This document shows, in pieces, positions 8,636 through 16,928 of a DNA stretch of 64,000 nucleotides. The number at the start of each line of letters is the position of its first letter. Position 1 is the stretch's first letter. The stretch comes from an uncultured Bacteroides sp. (lineage in GTDB: Bacteria; Bacteroidota; Bacteroidia; Bacteroidales; Bacteroidaceae). The notes under the pieces were generated by a model, which did no database searches, was not told where the DNA came from, and saw nothing but the letters and a program-made list of their open reading frames with translations. The position numbers were made by a program, and so were the translations under genes. The stretch lies in the NCBI RefSeq assembly GCF_963677685.1, contig NZ_OY782186.1:1736001-1800000 (forward strand), given 5' to 3'.

Positions 8636-9091
8636 ATGGAAAATATTAAATCTAAAAAAGTATTGATTGCTATAGATTACGATGAGACATCTCAAAAGGT
8701 GGCGGAACAAGGTTTTGCAATGGCAAAAGCCATGAAAGCAGAAATAATCTTGTTACATGTCATTTTTGAACAACCGATCTATTATTCATCATATACGTAT
8801 ATGAGCGAATTGAAAGTTGGGGTAGAGGATGATTTTAGAGAAAGAACTCAGGACTTTTTGGCTAAAACAAAGAAACATCTTGGTGATGAATCAATTGTAA
8901 CGATGTTGAGTGAAGGCAAAATAGCAGAAACAATATTAAATACGGCAGAAGAAAAGAACGTAGATATTATTGTTATGGGGTCGCATAGCCGGAAATGGTT
9001 GGAAAATATCATTATGGGAAGTGATGCAGAAGATGTTTTAAAGAAAACGTCCATACCACTTTTTATCGTTCCAATAAAAAAACAAGATTGA
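8636..9091 (+). CDS. Universal stress protein (UspA family)
   Basis: Single-domain USP of 151 residues. It starts KKVLIAIDYDETSQKVAEQGF and ends with DIIVMGSHSRKWLENIIMGSDAEDVLKKTSIPLFIV, which contains the G-x2-G-x9-G(S/T)-like nucleotide-binding stretch in variant form (MGSHSRKWLENIIMGS). USP proteins of this type bind ATP and modulate survival under stress. It is followed at 9381 by a PRC-barrel protein gene and a permease gene in the same direction, probably expressed independently because of the 289 nt gap. Confidence 0.92.
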   Translation: MENIKSKKVLIAIDYDETSQKVAEQGFAMAKAMKAEIILLHVIFEQPIYYSSYTYMSELKVGVEDDFRERTQDFLAKTKKHLGDESIVTMLSEGKIAETILNTAEEKNVDIIVMGSHSRKWLENIIMGSDAEDVLKKTSIPLFIVPIKKQD

Positions 9092-9225
9092 CTCTATTCT
9101 TAAAATAAAGACTTTACAGTAGGTACATAATTTTACAATTTGAATTGTTGTGATGCAAGCAACAATATCTTCTCTGGGCAGTGTAAGCCCTAAAAATATT
9201 GATTATACTAATCTTAAATGTGTAG

Positions 9226-9259
9226 AGACACTTAGTGAGTGCTTAGTGAGCCTGTGTCT
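9226..9259 (+). repeat. Small hairpin with direct repeat
   Basis: Arms AGACAC (9226-9231) and GTGTCT (9254-9259) enclose two copies of CTTAGTGAG (9231-9239 and 9242-9250). It lies between the stress-protein and PRC-barrel genes and has no U-run, so it is not a classical terminator. Confidence 0.3.
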
Positions 9260-9380
9260 TGATAGTAAGAGAATGCTAGATTAATTTTATAAATTTTATC
9301 TAAGTGATCCTTTTTTTATATTCTTAGAATAATAAGAAAATGATAGCAAATTATAAATTAAAAAAGAAAGGAAAGTAGTT

Positions 9381-10139
9381 ATGTTGATTAGCGTAAAAAA
9401 ACTTAATGGATATAAGTTGAATAGTCTTGATGGGGAAATAGGAAAAGCTAAAGAATTTTATTTTGATGATAAATATTGGACAATTCGTTATTTGGTTGCT
9501 GATACAGGAGGTTGGCTTACAGGTAGAAAAGTGTTGATTTCTCCGTATTCATTAATAAGGGTGGATAAAGAGGCTGAACATATTGATGTCGATTTGACTA
9601 AAAAGCAAATAGAGGACAGTCCCTTATTAGAAAGTGATAAGCCTGTTTCATTACAATTTGAGGAATCCTACTATGGGTATTATGGATCGCCTATGTATTG
9701 GGCAGGCTCATATATGTGGGGATATTATCCTTATATCTTAAGGGAACGTGAAAGATGGGAAAAATCGACTAAGGAGGAGAGAACATGGGATCCTCATTTA
9801 CGTAGTACTTATAATGTAGATGGTTATTATATCCAAGCCAGTAATGGTGAAATTGGTCATGTAGAGGATTTCATTATTAATGATGAGACTTGGGAAATTG
9901 TATATTTAGTCATTGATACAAAAAACTGGTGGCCAGGAAAGAAAGTATTGGTTTCACCACGATGGATGGAGCAGGTTAGTTTTGATGAATCGAAATTAGT
10001 AGTTAATCTTTCTCGCGAGGCTATCAAAGAGGCACCGGAATATGTTGAGGAATCTCTGTTAACTAGAGAATATGAGCTCAAGTTACATGAATATTATAAT
10101 CAAAAGGGATATTGGAGCAATGAAACGGTTGCCGAATAG
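9381..10139 (+). CDS. Protein with two PRC-barrel domains
   Basis: Protein of 252 residues made of two similar halves. The first is MLISVKKLNGYKLN to VDLTKKQIEDSPLL and the second YNVDGYYIQASNGEIGHVEDF to VNLSREAIKEAPEY. Each has the DGEIG-x-A/V-x-(D)F followed by W-x-I-x-YLV-x-DT and W-x-GKKVLVSP pattern of PRC-barrels. PRC-barrels mediate binding to RNA, photosynthetic reaction centres or membranes; two-domain stand-alone versions are common in stress-linked bacterial genes of unknown function. The linker carries a YYGYYGSPMYW aromatic stretch. The ATG is preceded by a purine-rich GAAAGGAAAG, stronger than usual for this genome. Confidence 0.88.
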   Translation: MLISVKKLNGYKLNSLDGEIGKAKEFYFDDKYWTIRYLVADTGGWLTGRKVLISPYSLIRVDKEAEHIDVDLTKKQIEDSPLLESDKPVSLQFEESYYGYYGSPMYWAGSYMWGYYPYILRERERWEKSTKEERTWDPHLRSTYNVDGYYIQASNGEIGHVEDFIINDETWEIVYLVIDTKNWWPGKKVLVSPRWMEQVSFDESKLVVNLSREAIKEAPEYVEESLLTREYELKLHEYYNQKGYWSNETVAE

Positions 10140-10232
10140 TATTTGTCCTAAAGAGGCGGTAGTTATGCTGGGAATTGTGCAGCTGGATTAAAATTCGTAT
10201 TTTTGAAAAAAAAATAGAAAAAATAGAAATAA

Positions 10233-11522
10233 ATGAATAAGAAAATAGGACTAAAGGCTGCAATGGCTATTGGAATCGGTGGAATGGTTGGAGGTGGCAT
10301 TTTTGCAGTTTTAGGGCTGGCTGTATCTCTTGCAAAAGGAGGAACTCCGATTGCTTTTTTATTAGCAGGTCTTTTAGCATTGATAACATCCTATAGTTAT
10401 GTAAAATTATCACTCGCTTTTCCTGATAGAGGAGGAACTGTTAAGTTTATCAACCAAGGTTTTGGTATATCTGTTTTTAGTGGGGGGATAAACAATTTAC
10501 TGTGGCTGAGTTATATCATCATGCTGTCACTTTATGCTTCTGCCTTTGGTTCTTATGCACCAAACTTGTTTCATTTATTTGAGAGTAATACGGTGAATTT
10601 TCATGTCTATGCAAGTGGAATCATTATTATTTCCACAGCCTTAAATTATTATAGCCTTAAGATTGTTGGAAAAATAGAGACTTATGCTGTCGTTATTAAA
10701 CTTGTAATTTTACTTGCATTTGTAGTCATTGGAATTTATGGTTTATTCGGAAATCCGAATTTAGCTCAACTATCACCTCAAAGCTGGGAGGATCCTATTA
10801 ATCTTATTACAGGTGGAATGGTCATTTTCGTGGCTTATGAGGGATTTGAATTGATTGCAAATGCAGTTCCTGATATTGAAAGCCCCAAAAAGAATGTTCC
10901 AAAAGCGTATTATTATTCCGTTATTTTTGTCATTCTTCTTTATATTGTTATTGCTACTGTAACAATAGGATCTTTGCCTTTCAATAAAATAGCTACTGCA
11001 CAGGATTATGTATTGGCAGAAGCTGCAAAACCTATGATTGGGCAAATTGGTTTTACGATTATAAGCATTGCCGCTTTAATCTCAACCTTCTCGGCAATCA
11101 ATGCCTCTTTATATGGAGGGAGCCGAGTGAGTTACGAAATTGCTACTGATGATGAGCTTCCACATCAGTTAACTTTTCTATTATGGAATCATCCTGTTGG
11201 GCTAATGATAACAGCTGTCCTTACCTTACTTCTTGTTAATATGGTAAATTTAGAGAGTATTTCTACTGCTGGGAGTGTAGGTTTTATCTTGATTTTTACA
11301 ACTGTAAATTTTATAGGTTTTAAATTATCTAAGGCTATTAACGGTAATAAAACGATTCCTTTAATTGGTTTTATTTTAGGATTAGCTGCATTAATAATTT
11401 TGATTCTACAACAGTATTCATCAAACCAATTAGGTGTTATTCTTGCGATTTCAATCATCTTTGTTTGCTTTATCAGCGAATATATATATAAAAGATTTGT
11501 AGACAAGGTGCAGATAAAATAA
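10233..11522 (+). CDS. APC-family amino acid permease
   Basis: Membrane transporter of 429 residues with about 12 hydrophobic helices. The first helix has MAIGIGGMVGGGIFAVLGLAV, the consensus unwound glycine motif of APC amino acid transporters. YEGFELIANAVPDIESPKKNVPKA in the middle is the typical helix 6 and loop region. The substrate cannot be assigned. It follows the PRC-barrel gene by 93 nt in the same direction and is followed by a micro-frame and an inverted repeat. Confidence 0.9.
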   Translation: MNKKIGLKAAMAIGIGGMVGGGIFAVLGLAVSLAKGGTPIAFLLAGLLALITSYSYVKLSLAFPDRGGTVKFINQGFGISVFSGGINNLLWLSYIIMLSLYASAFGSYAPNLFHLFESNTVNFHVYASGIIIISTALNYYSLKIVGKIETYAVVIKLVILLAFVVIGIYGLFGNPNLAQLSPQSWEDPINLITGGMVIFVAYEGFELIANAVPDIESPKKNVPKAYYYSVIFVILLYIVIATVTIGSLPFNKIATAQDYVLAEAAKPMIGQIGFTIISIAALISTFSAINASLYGGSRVSYEIATDDELPHQLTFLLWNHPVGLMITAVLTLLLVNMVNLESISTAGSVGFILIFTTVNFIGFKLSKAINGNKTIPLIGFILGLAALIILILQQYSSNQLGVILAISIIFVCFISEYIYKRFVDKVQIK

Positions 11523-11591
11523 GCGAAGTTTTCTAATTACTCCCTATAAATTAAAAGGGAAGCTGATACTAATACATTAAGGAGGAGATTT

Positions 11592-11696
11592 ATGCGGTAT
11601 ATAAGCTATGGTCTTTTGCCTAATCAGTCCAATCATAACCACTCAATTATATCAAATAATAGAGTGCTTATGATTGGACTGAACTTTATTATTTGA
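11592..11696 (+). CDS. Possible 34-residue micro-gene
   Basis: Short frame starting MRYISYGLLPN and ending MIGLNFII, included because a strong AAGGAGGAG sits 4-5 nt before its ATG, which is rare in this genome. It lies 69 nt after the permease stop and spans the inverted repeat 11625-11681, and it runs antisense to the decayed HYC gene. It has no recognised family. It could be a real small membrane-associated peptide, a leader, or chance. Confidence 0.22.
   Translation: MRYISYGLLPNQSNHNHSIISNNRVLMIGLNFII
11625..11681 (+). repeat. 20-bp inverted repeat, probable convergent terminator
   Basis: Left arm 11625-11644 (CAGTCCAATCATAACCACTC) and right arm 11662-11681 match as inverted copies with one mismatch, separated by a 17-nt AT-rich loop. 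It lies between the rightward permease gene and the leftward HYC gene remnant, so it could end both transcripts, although no long U-run follows. The stop codon of the HYC frame lies inside the left arm, so the repeat forms the end of that gene. Confidence 0.55.
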
Positions 11697-11920
11697 GAAT
11701 GAGTTCTATTTTGCTCAAGAGAGAGTTTAATAACTTTTACCGTTGTAGAACAGCCTTTTCTTGTTTCACTATGTTCCATTCCGCATGCTGGACATACCGT
11801 TTTCTGCCATAAAGCAACATCAGCAAGATGCCCCCTACAGTAATGGTAATTCAGAGTCATTCCCGAAGATAGAACGAAGTATAACGATATAATTAATAAT
11901 AATAAAGCATGCCTTCTTAT
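11633..11920 (-). pseudogene. HYC_CC_PP-type small exported protein, start codon lost
   Basis: A frame of 95 codons opens with ATA (AUA) at 11920 right after a stop, and reads IRRHALLLLIISLYFVLSSG, a textbook signal peptide whose first codon is ATA where ATG is expected. After this comes NYHYCRGHLADVALW, CPACGM, KGCSTTVKVIKLS. The HYC motif, CxxCGM pair and KGC match a family of small Bacteroidetes proteins often found next to TonB-dependent receptor genes. The family normally has KGCC and continues about 40 residues further with a PP motif; here the second Cys is Ser and the end is replaced by the inverted repeat. The only ATG in frame (11860) would remove the signal peptide. A promoter-like TATTTTTG lies at 11943-11950. 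Probably a decayed gene. Confidence 0.55.
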
Positions 11921-12269
11921 CTAGTTGACAAAATATTGTTTTCAAAAATAATATTTTTACTCTCCAAGTAAAGTCCAAGTAAAAATTGTTTTCAAATATC
12001 TTTTGTGTTTAATTATTGCTTTCTAACTTTATTTGGTGTTTTTCCGTGGATATACGTCTTTTTGTTATAATATCTGTTTAAAGTTTAAATTTCTATTAAA
12101 AGAAAGCTTGTGGATTAAACTATTTGTTTCTTATTTATATCTAAAAATTAAATCTTGCTTGAATGTGGTTTTGCTCTTATTATGTGATTATCTTGCAGTT
12201 GAAAACCGTATCTCATGCTAGTTAAATGATTTAAGAACTTATTTTGAATTTCTATACTATAAATAAAAT
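11921..12269. other. Intergenic region before orphan TonB-dependent receptor
   Basis: Very AT-rich spacer between the decayed HYC gene (leftward) and the outer-membrane receptor gene (rightward). On the minus strand TATTTTTG (11943-11950) fits a promoter for the HYC gene. A short direct repeat AAGTCCAAGTAAA is seen near 11960-11990. A 62-codon frame at 12033 has the composition of random AT-rich DNA and is not called. Confidence 0.4.
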
Positions 12270-14741
12270 ATGAGACGATTAATTATTCTTTTTTTCTGTG
12301 TATTATCAGTGTCGGCTGTTTTTGGAGAATCACTTAAAGATGGTCAAATTGTAGGTAAAGTGCTGGACGCTAATAATAAACAGCCTCTTGAATTTGCAAA
12401 TGTAAGCCTTCGAAAAGCTAATGGTAATAAAGACTTTATAAAAGGTGCAGTAGCTGATCAGAATGGTTTATTTCGTTTAGACGCATTGAGAAATGGTAGC
12501 TTTATTCTTAGTGTTTCAGTTGTTGGTTATGCTCCTTTTGAGAAAGAAATTATTATTAATGCCAACCGTAAAAATATAAATTTAAAAAATGTTTTGCTAA
12601 AGGAAGATACTCATTTGCTAAATGAAGTTCAGATCGTAGGACAGCGTTCGCAAATGAAATTTGAAATAGATCGTAAGGTATTTAATGTTGATCAGAGTTT
12701 AGCAACTACGGGAGGTTCTGCGAGTGATGTCTTGAGTAATATACCTTCTGTGCAGGTTGATCCTGAAGGGGAAGTTTCGTTGAGAGGAAATAGTAGTGTT
12801 ACGGTTTGGATAAATGGAAAAGAATCAGGTTTGTCTGCTGATAATCGCGCTCAAATCTTGGAACAGCTTCCTGCGGAATCAATAGAAAGAGTAGAGGTCA
12901 TAACAAACCCTTCGGCTAAATATAATCCTGAAGGTACTGCTGGAATTATTAACATCGTACTTAAAAAGAATAGGAAGGCGGGGTATTATGGTAGTCTGCA
13001 AGCGGGAGTAGATACTAAAGGAGGATATAATGCAGGTGCTAATATCAATTATAGTAGCGGTAAGTTGGAAACTTTTTTTAATCTTGGTAGACATTTTAGA
13101 AAAAGAGATGGTGAAGGTTATACAAATCGTATTAATCTTAATGAATCAGGCTCTACTTATTTGAATCAGGTTCGTAATAGAGAAAATACTGGAGGACCTT
13201 ATATGGCCCGTACAGGTCTTACTTATCATTTGACAGAAAAAGATGATATAGGGCTTAACGCTTTTGGTTTGATCGGTCGTGGAGACGGAAAGGATTGGCT
13301 TAATTATGAGAGCAATATACCTGGTTCGTATACTAAGAGTTTGCGCCTCTCAAGAGGAAATAGAGATATTCATATTGGTAATATTGAGTTGAACTACAAG
13401 AGAACTTTTAGTGAAAAAAGTAATTTAGATCTTTCGGCTTCATATAACATTTTTGCTTTTAATCCTAAAAACAATTATAATCAAAGTTCTACATTTGCTG
13501 ATGGAAGTAAATCTTCTTCTTATCAATTTCAAGATAATAATATGACTCGTAGTCAATGGGAATTTCAGGCCGATTATGTAAATGAATTTGGTGATCAAAA
13601 TAAAATAGAAGCTGGTTATAAAGGGAATTTTACTAAAATGAAAAGTCCGGTAGAGACCTACGCTGGAACTTCTGAAGAGTCTGCGGTTTTTAATGAAGAG
13701 TTATATAATAAATTTACGTATGATCAAGATGTACAAGCATTATATGCTACTTATTCAAAGAAGATCAATAAGTTTGGTATACAACTTGGACTTCGTGGAG
13801 AGTATACGAGAACAACAACGAATTCTTTAGGCTATGGGCAAACAAATGCAGAACAACCATCTTATAAAGACGATTATTTTTCTTTGTATCCAAGTCTATT
13901 TCTTTCGTATCAATTACCCGAAAACAATGAACTTCAGCTGAACTATTCACGACGAGTTTCACGGCCATGGGGCAGGCAACTTAATCCATTTATGAATCTT
14001 ACAGATTCTACTAATATTTCTTTTGGTAATCCTTATCTGGTTCCGGAATACTCCAATTCGGTAGAATTGAATTATATAAAGAATTGGACAAACCACACTT
14101 TGTCAGCTTCACTTTATTATAGAAGTACTGACAATGTGATTCAACATATTAGTTATCGTGAAAACGATATTATGAAAAGAACTTATGAGAATGTGGCTAA
14201 ATCACAGTCGGCAGGAACGGAGTTGATATTGAAAAATAATCTTTTTCGCTTTTTAGATTTAACTACTACTTTGAATTTTTATTATAATAAATTGGATGGT
14301 TTTACTTATCTTCCTAAAGGAGTGAGTACACCGATTGTTGGCAACGCCGATGAAAATTTTTCTTGGAGTGGCCGTATGATTGCTAATATAATGCTTCCTT
14401 ATGCTGTCTCATTGCAGGCTACAGGCAACTATAATTCTCGCAAGATTATTGCACAAGGACATATGAAGTCTAATCATACAATTGATTTGGGGTTAAGGAA
14501 ATCGTTTCTAGATCGTAAATTGAGTTTGACGATTAATACGCGTGATATTCTTAATTCTAGAAAACGTATAACAGTTACTTCTGGTTCTGGCTTTGTTCAA
14601 GAATCAATGTTTAAACCTTCCGGGAGGGTGGTTGGTTTTACTTTAACTTATAACTTTGGTAATATGAAGGCGCGTAAACGTCCTGATAGTCAAAGTCGAC
14701 AGCAAGAATCGGGCGATAGTTCTATAGAGGAAGGATTCTAA
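12270..14741 (+). CDS. TonB-dependent outer-membrane beta-barrel protein
   Basis: Protein of 823 residues. Signal peptide (residues 1-20), CarboxypepD_reg-like domain (about 25-115; GKVLDANNKQPLEFANVSL), plug (about 120-230; VSLRGNSSVTVWINGKES, then RVEVITNPSAKYNPEGTAGIINIVLKK), and a large barrel of the OMP_b-brl_3 type ending in VVGFTLTYNFGNMKARKRP. The C-terminus carries a polar tail after the last strand. There is no SusD partner, and no surface-lipoprotein gene is adjacent. The substrate cannot be assigned from sequence. The decayed HYC gene upstream belongs to a family that accompanies such receptors. A strong hairpin terminator follows. Confidence 0.9.
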   Translation: MRRLIILFFCVLSVSAVFGESLKDGQIVGKVLDANNKQPLEFANVSLRKANGNKDFIKGAVADQNGLFRLDALRNGSFILSVSVVGYAPFEKEIIINANRKNINLKNVLLKEDTHLLNEVQIVGQRSQMKFEIDRKVFNVDQSLATTGGSASDVLSNIPSVQVDPEGEVSLRGNSSVTVWINGKESGLSADNRAQILEQLPAESIERVEVITNPSAKYNPEGTAGIINIVLKKNRKAGYYGSLQAGVDTKGGYNAGANINYSSGKLETFFNLGRHFRKRDGEGYTNRINLNESGSTYLNQVRNRENTGGPYMARTGLTYHLTEKDDIGLNAFGLIGRGDGKDWLNYESNIPGSYTKSLRLSRGNRDIHIGNIELNYKRTFSEKSNLDLSASYNIFAFNPKNNYNQSSTFADGSKSSSYQFQDNNMTRSQWEFQADYVNEFGDQNKIEAGYKGNFTKMKSPVETYAGTSEESAVFNEELYNKFTYDQDVQALYATYSKKINKFGIQLGLRGEYTRTTTNSLGYGQTNAEQPSYKDDYFSLYPSLFLSYQLPENNELQLNYSRRVSRPWGRQLNPFMNLTDSTNISFGNPYLVPEYSNSVELNYIKNWTNHTLSASLYYRSTDNVIQHISYRENDIMKRTYENVAKSQSAGTELILKNNLFRFLDLTTTLNFYYNKLDGFTYLPKGVSTPIVGNADENFSWSGRMIANIMLPYAVSLQATGNYNSRKIIAQGHMKSNHTIDLGLRKSFLDRKLSLTINTRDILNSRKRITVTSGSGFVQESMFKPSGRVVGFTLTYNFGNMKARKRPDSQSRQQESGDSSIEEGF

Positions 14742-14772
14742 GACTAAAACTTTCTCAAATATTATATAACTG

Positions 14773-14813
14773 AAAGAAGCGGAACATCTTATTATAAAAT
14801 GTTCCGCTTCTTT
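14773..14813 (+). terminator. Perfect 15-bp hairpin terminator
   Basis: Arms AAAGAAGCGGAACAT (14773-14787) and its exact inverse (14799-14813), with an 11-nt loop and T-run. It ends the outer-membrane receptor transcript. Because the A-run is matched on the other strand it may also end the leftward DoxD transcript. Confidence 0.85.
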
Positions 14814-14871
14814 TACTCTAAAGATAAGAGGGACCGTTCAACTCTTTGGTTGGGCAGGCTGTTTACTAAAC

Positions 14872-15918
14872 CTATTTAGATGATAGTGTAACCTGCTTCT
14901 CCCATGTTATTCCACTTATATCGGTAAGCTTGATCATATAATTGCCTTTTGTCAGATTCTGAAAAGCGGGATCTTTTATACTTATCCGGGCTTTTGCTCC
15001 TAAAGGAATGATGAGGCTGTGTTTGCCTGGTTTTACTTTGGCTATGTAGTCGTTCTTTATATCCTCCTTGGAGAGAGAAGATAATTCTTGACCATCCAGC
15101 TCCATTACAACACCTCCTTTATTGTCTACTAGTGTGATGCCGATAAGAAAAGAACCATATACGTCTACCCCTTCCGTTCTATAAACGGTAAATGTCAATT
15201 CATTGTGTCTGAGGCTTGCCTCTGAAAGCTTTATTACGGGTACAACCGATTTATTATGCAACTTTCCCCATACACCATTATGAAAATATTGATTGGTAAA
15301 GAGTGCTATGAATAGAATAAGGAGAGAGCCTGTAAATACACTTCTATTGAGAAGCTTTGGAGCTAGTGGGAAAGCTCCTGACGCAACCCAAGAAAACCAT
15401 CTTTTGTTCGTTATTTCCACTTTCCGGTTTATAAGTAATTGATCTAGTGAATACTTGCCACTACCCGACAGAAAAATGGTGAAACCAGCAGCGATACCCA
15501 GTATACCGATTTGCCATTCGTCTAAACACGTAGTGCCCAGCCAGCCGGAACCTAGTAAGATGCCTGCTGCAAGGCTCAACACTCCTATACTCATTAGCCG
15601 TGTGAAGAATCCTAGCATAAACAATAAGCCTACTACACCTTCTATGATGGTAAAAACAACCATAGCCCACCATAACGCTTCGGGGTTGGAAACAAGATAT
15701 TCAATGATTGGTTTGATACCCAATGCATTAGGGAGGAAATGATTGAATTTCTCTCCTATGTATCCTGGTAGATCAGGAGTGAGTTTGTTCTCCAGAACTA
15801 GGCGACGCCAGAATGCGGAAAAGTATGTCCAGCCTACTACTAGACGAAGAGATAGAGTGAAAACGGCAAATGAGGAATACATTTGCTGCATTCCTGATGT
15901 ATGATTTGATTGTGTCAT
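14872..15918 (-). CDS. DoxD-DoxA fusion (TQO-like) membrane protein
   Basis: Protein of 348 residues. The N-terminal half (about 15-170) is a DoxD/DoxX-type four-helix domain (LRLVVGWTYFSAFWRRL, LFMLGFFTRLMSIGVLSLAAG, SGSGKYSLDQLL). The C-terminal half (about 195-345) has one membrane segment and an exposed domain like DoxA. In archaeal thiosulfate:quinone oxidoreductase DoxD and DoxA are separate subunits; fused versions are widespread in Bacteroides, where thiosulfate oxidation has not been shown. It lies downstream of a small membrane protein gene, with an 84-nt gap. Confidence 0.85.
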   Translation of the reverse strand: MTQSNHTSGMQQMYSSFAVFTLSLRLVVGWTYFSAFWRRLVLENKLTPDLPGYIGEKFNHFLPNALGIKPIIEYLVSNPEALWWAMVVFTIIEGVVGLLFMLGFFTRLMSIGVLSLAAGILLGSGWLGTTCLDEWQIGILGIAAGFTIFLSGSGKYSLDQLLINRKVEITNKRWFSWVASGAFPLAPKLLNRSVFTGSLLILFIALFTNQYFHNGVWGKLHNKSVVPVIKLSEASLRHNELTFTVYRTEGVDVYGSFLIGITLVDNKGGVVMELDGQELSSLSKEDIKNDYIAKVKPGKHSLIIPLGAKARISIKDPAFQNLTKGNYMIKLTDISGITWEKQVTLSSK

Positions 15919-16002
15919 AATTTGATTTGATTAAATTTTGTTTCATGAATAAAAAAGTATCGGTTACTCTTTGAAATAACCAAAAAGACAAAAACTATTA
16001 AA

Positions 16003-16368
16003 TCAAATCAGTAGTGTTCTGAAAAGGAGGAACAGGGGAGGAGTTCCTTGAAGGTTGGTTGACTGTTGAGAATAGAGTAAATTGTGGAATATCGATAGAG
16101 ATCTTAATGAATAAAAAAAAGAAGAGACCATCATATAAGTGCTGCTCAAATTAGGAGTCTCTTCTTGCTGCGTTACAACTTTGTTCGTCTTTTGCAGCAC
16201 AAATGTACAATATCTAGTCTGGTTGGGCTTCTCCATAGTGGAGTGTGCACTTACAGGCACACCCAATTGTTGCTTAATCTCCTGCTTGATGGGGCAGTTT
16301 ATCAGCAATAAAAACAATAATGGGTAAAGGAGTACCGAGATGATTTGTTTTTTCTTTGGTTGCATCAT
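16003..16368 (-). CDS. Small membrane protein of unknown function
   Basis: Frame of 121 residues from ATG 16368 (a second ATG at 16365 is equally possible; the longer TTG start at 16380 is unlikely). It has one N-terminal hydrophobic segment after MQPKKKQ (IISVLLYPLLFLLLINC), a polar middle with KTNKVVTQQEETP, and a second weak hydrophobic stretch (MMVSSFFYSLRSLSIF). The composition and the exact TATATTTG promoter box at 16403-16410 support a real gene. It is upstream of the DoxD-DoxA gene in the same direction. No function is recognised. Confidence 0.55.
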   Translation of the reverse strand: MMQPKKKQIISVLLYPLLFLLLINCPIKQEIKQQLGVPVSAHSTMEKPNQTRYCTFVLQKTNKVVTQQEETPNLSSTYMMVSSFFYSLRSLSIFHNLLYSQQSTNLQGTPPLFLLFRTLLI

Positions 16369-16402
16369 TATTTTAAGCAATCTGTATTCTTTATAATAGT
16401 TA

Positions 16403-16410
16403 CAAATATA
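16403..16410 (-). promoter_or_regulatory. Promoter -7 box, small membrane protein and DoxD gene
   Basis: Minus-strand TATATTTG, an exact TAnnTTTG match 35 nt before the ATG at 16368. No clear -33 TTTG was seen. Confidence 0.5.
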
Positions 16411-16451
16411 GGAAGTTTTTTGTAGAGTCCTTCTTTTGATTGAATTTGGTC

Positions 16452-16916
16452 CTACTCTTTTTTATTTTCAACTTCCAATAAGCTTTTCTTTATTTCTATA
16501 CCACCTGCATAACCAACCAATGCACCATTGGTACCTATCACTCGGTGGCAGGGCACAACTATAGGAATGGGATTACGATTGTTGGCCATACCTACTGCTC
16601 TTGATGCTTTGGCATTTCCTACTGCCGTGGCTACCTGCTTATAACTCCATGTTTCTCCGTAAGGAATGCTTTGGAGAACACTCCATACTTTTTTTTGAAA
16701 GACTGTTCCCTGAGGATTTAGGGGCAGATCAAAGTGCTTTCTTTCGCCGTTAAAATACTCTGTAAGTTGTTCAAAAGCCTGCTTGATTATCGGTGTTTCC
16801 TCTTCGAGGCTCTCACTTTCAATTATTTTTTTAAACGATATTTTGGTGATAGCTTGTTCGTCAGCACAAATGCAGAGAGGCCCGATAGGAGTGTTTTGTG
16901 AATAATAATACATCAT
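16452..16916 (-). CDS. ogt: Methylated-DNA-protein cysteine methyltransferase
   Basis: Repair protein of 154 residues in the Ogt/AGT family. It takes the alkyl group from O6-alkylguanine onto its own Cys in a suicidal reaction. The active site PCHRVIG (around residue 122) sits in VVPCHRVIGTNGALVGYAGG, and the DNA-binding helix is SYKQVATAVGNAKASRAVGMA. It lacks the Ada regulatory domain. The gene follows the inositol-phosphatase-family gene by 12 nt and is probably cotranscribed with it. Confidence 0.93.
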   Translation of the reverse strand: MMYYYSQNTPIGPLCICADEQAITKISFKKIIESESLEEETPIIKQAFEQLTEYFNGERKHFDLPLNPQGTVFQKKVWSVLQSIPYGETWSYKQVATAVGNAKASRAVGMANNRNPIPIVVPCHRVIGTNGALVGYAGGIEIKKSLLEVENKKE

Positions 16917-16928
16917 TATGCTAAGGTG

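Noticed and set aside
12033..12221. 62-codon plus-strand frame before the outer-membrane receptor gene
   Set aside because: Composition rich in Leu, Lys, Cys and Tyr typical of AT-rich noncoding DNA, no start signal, no family.
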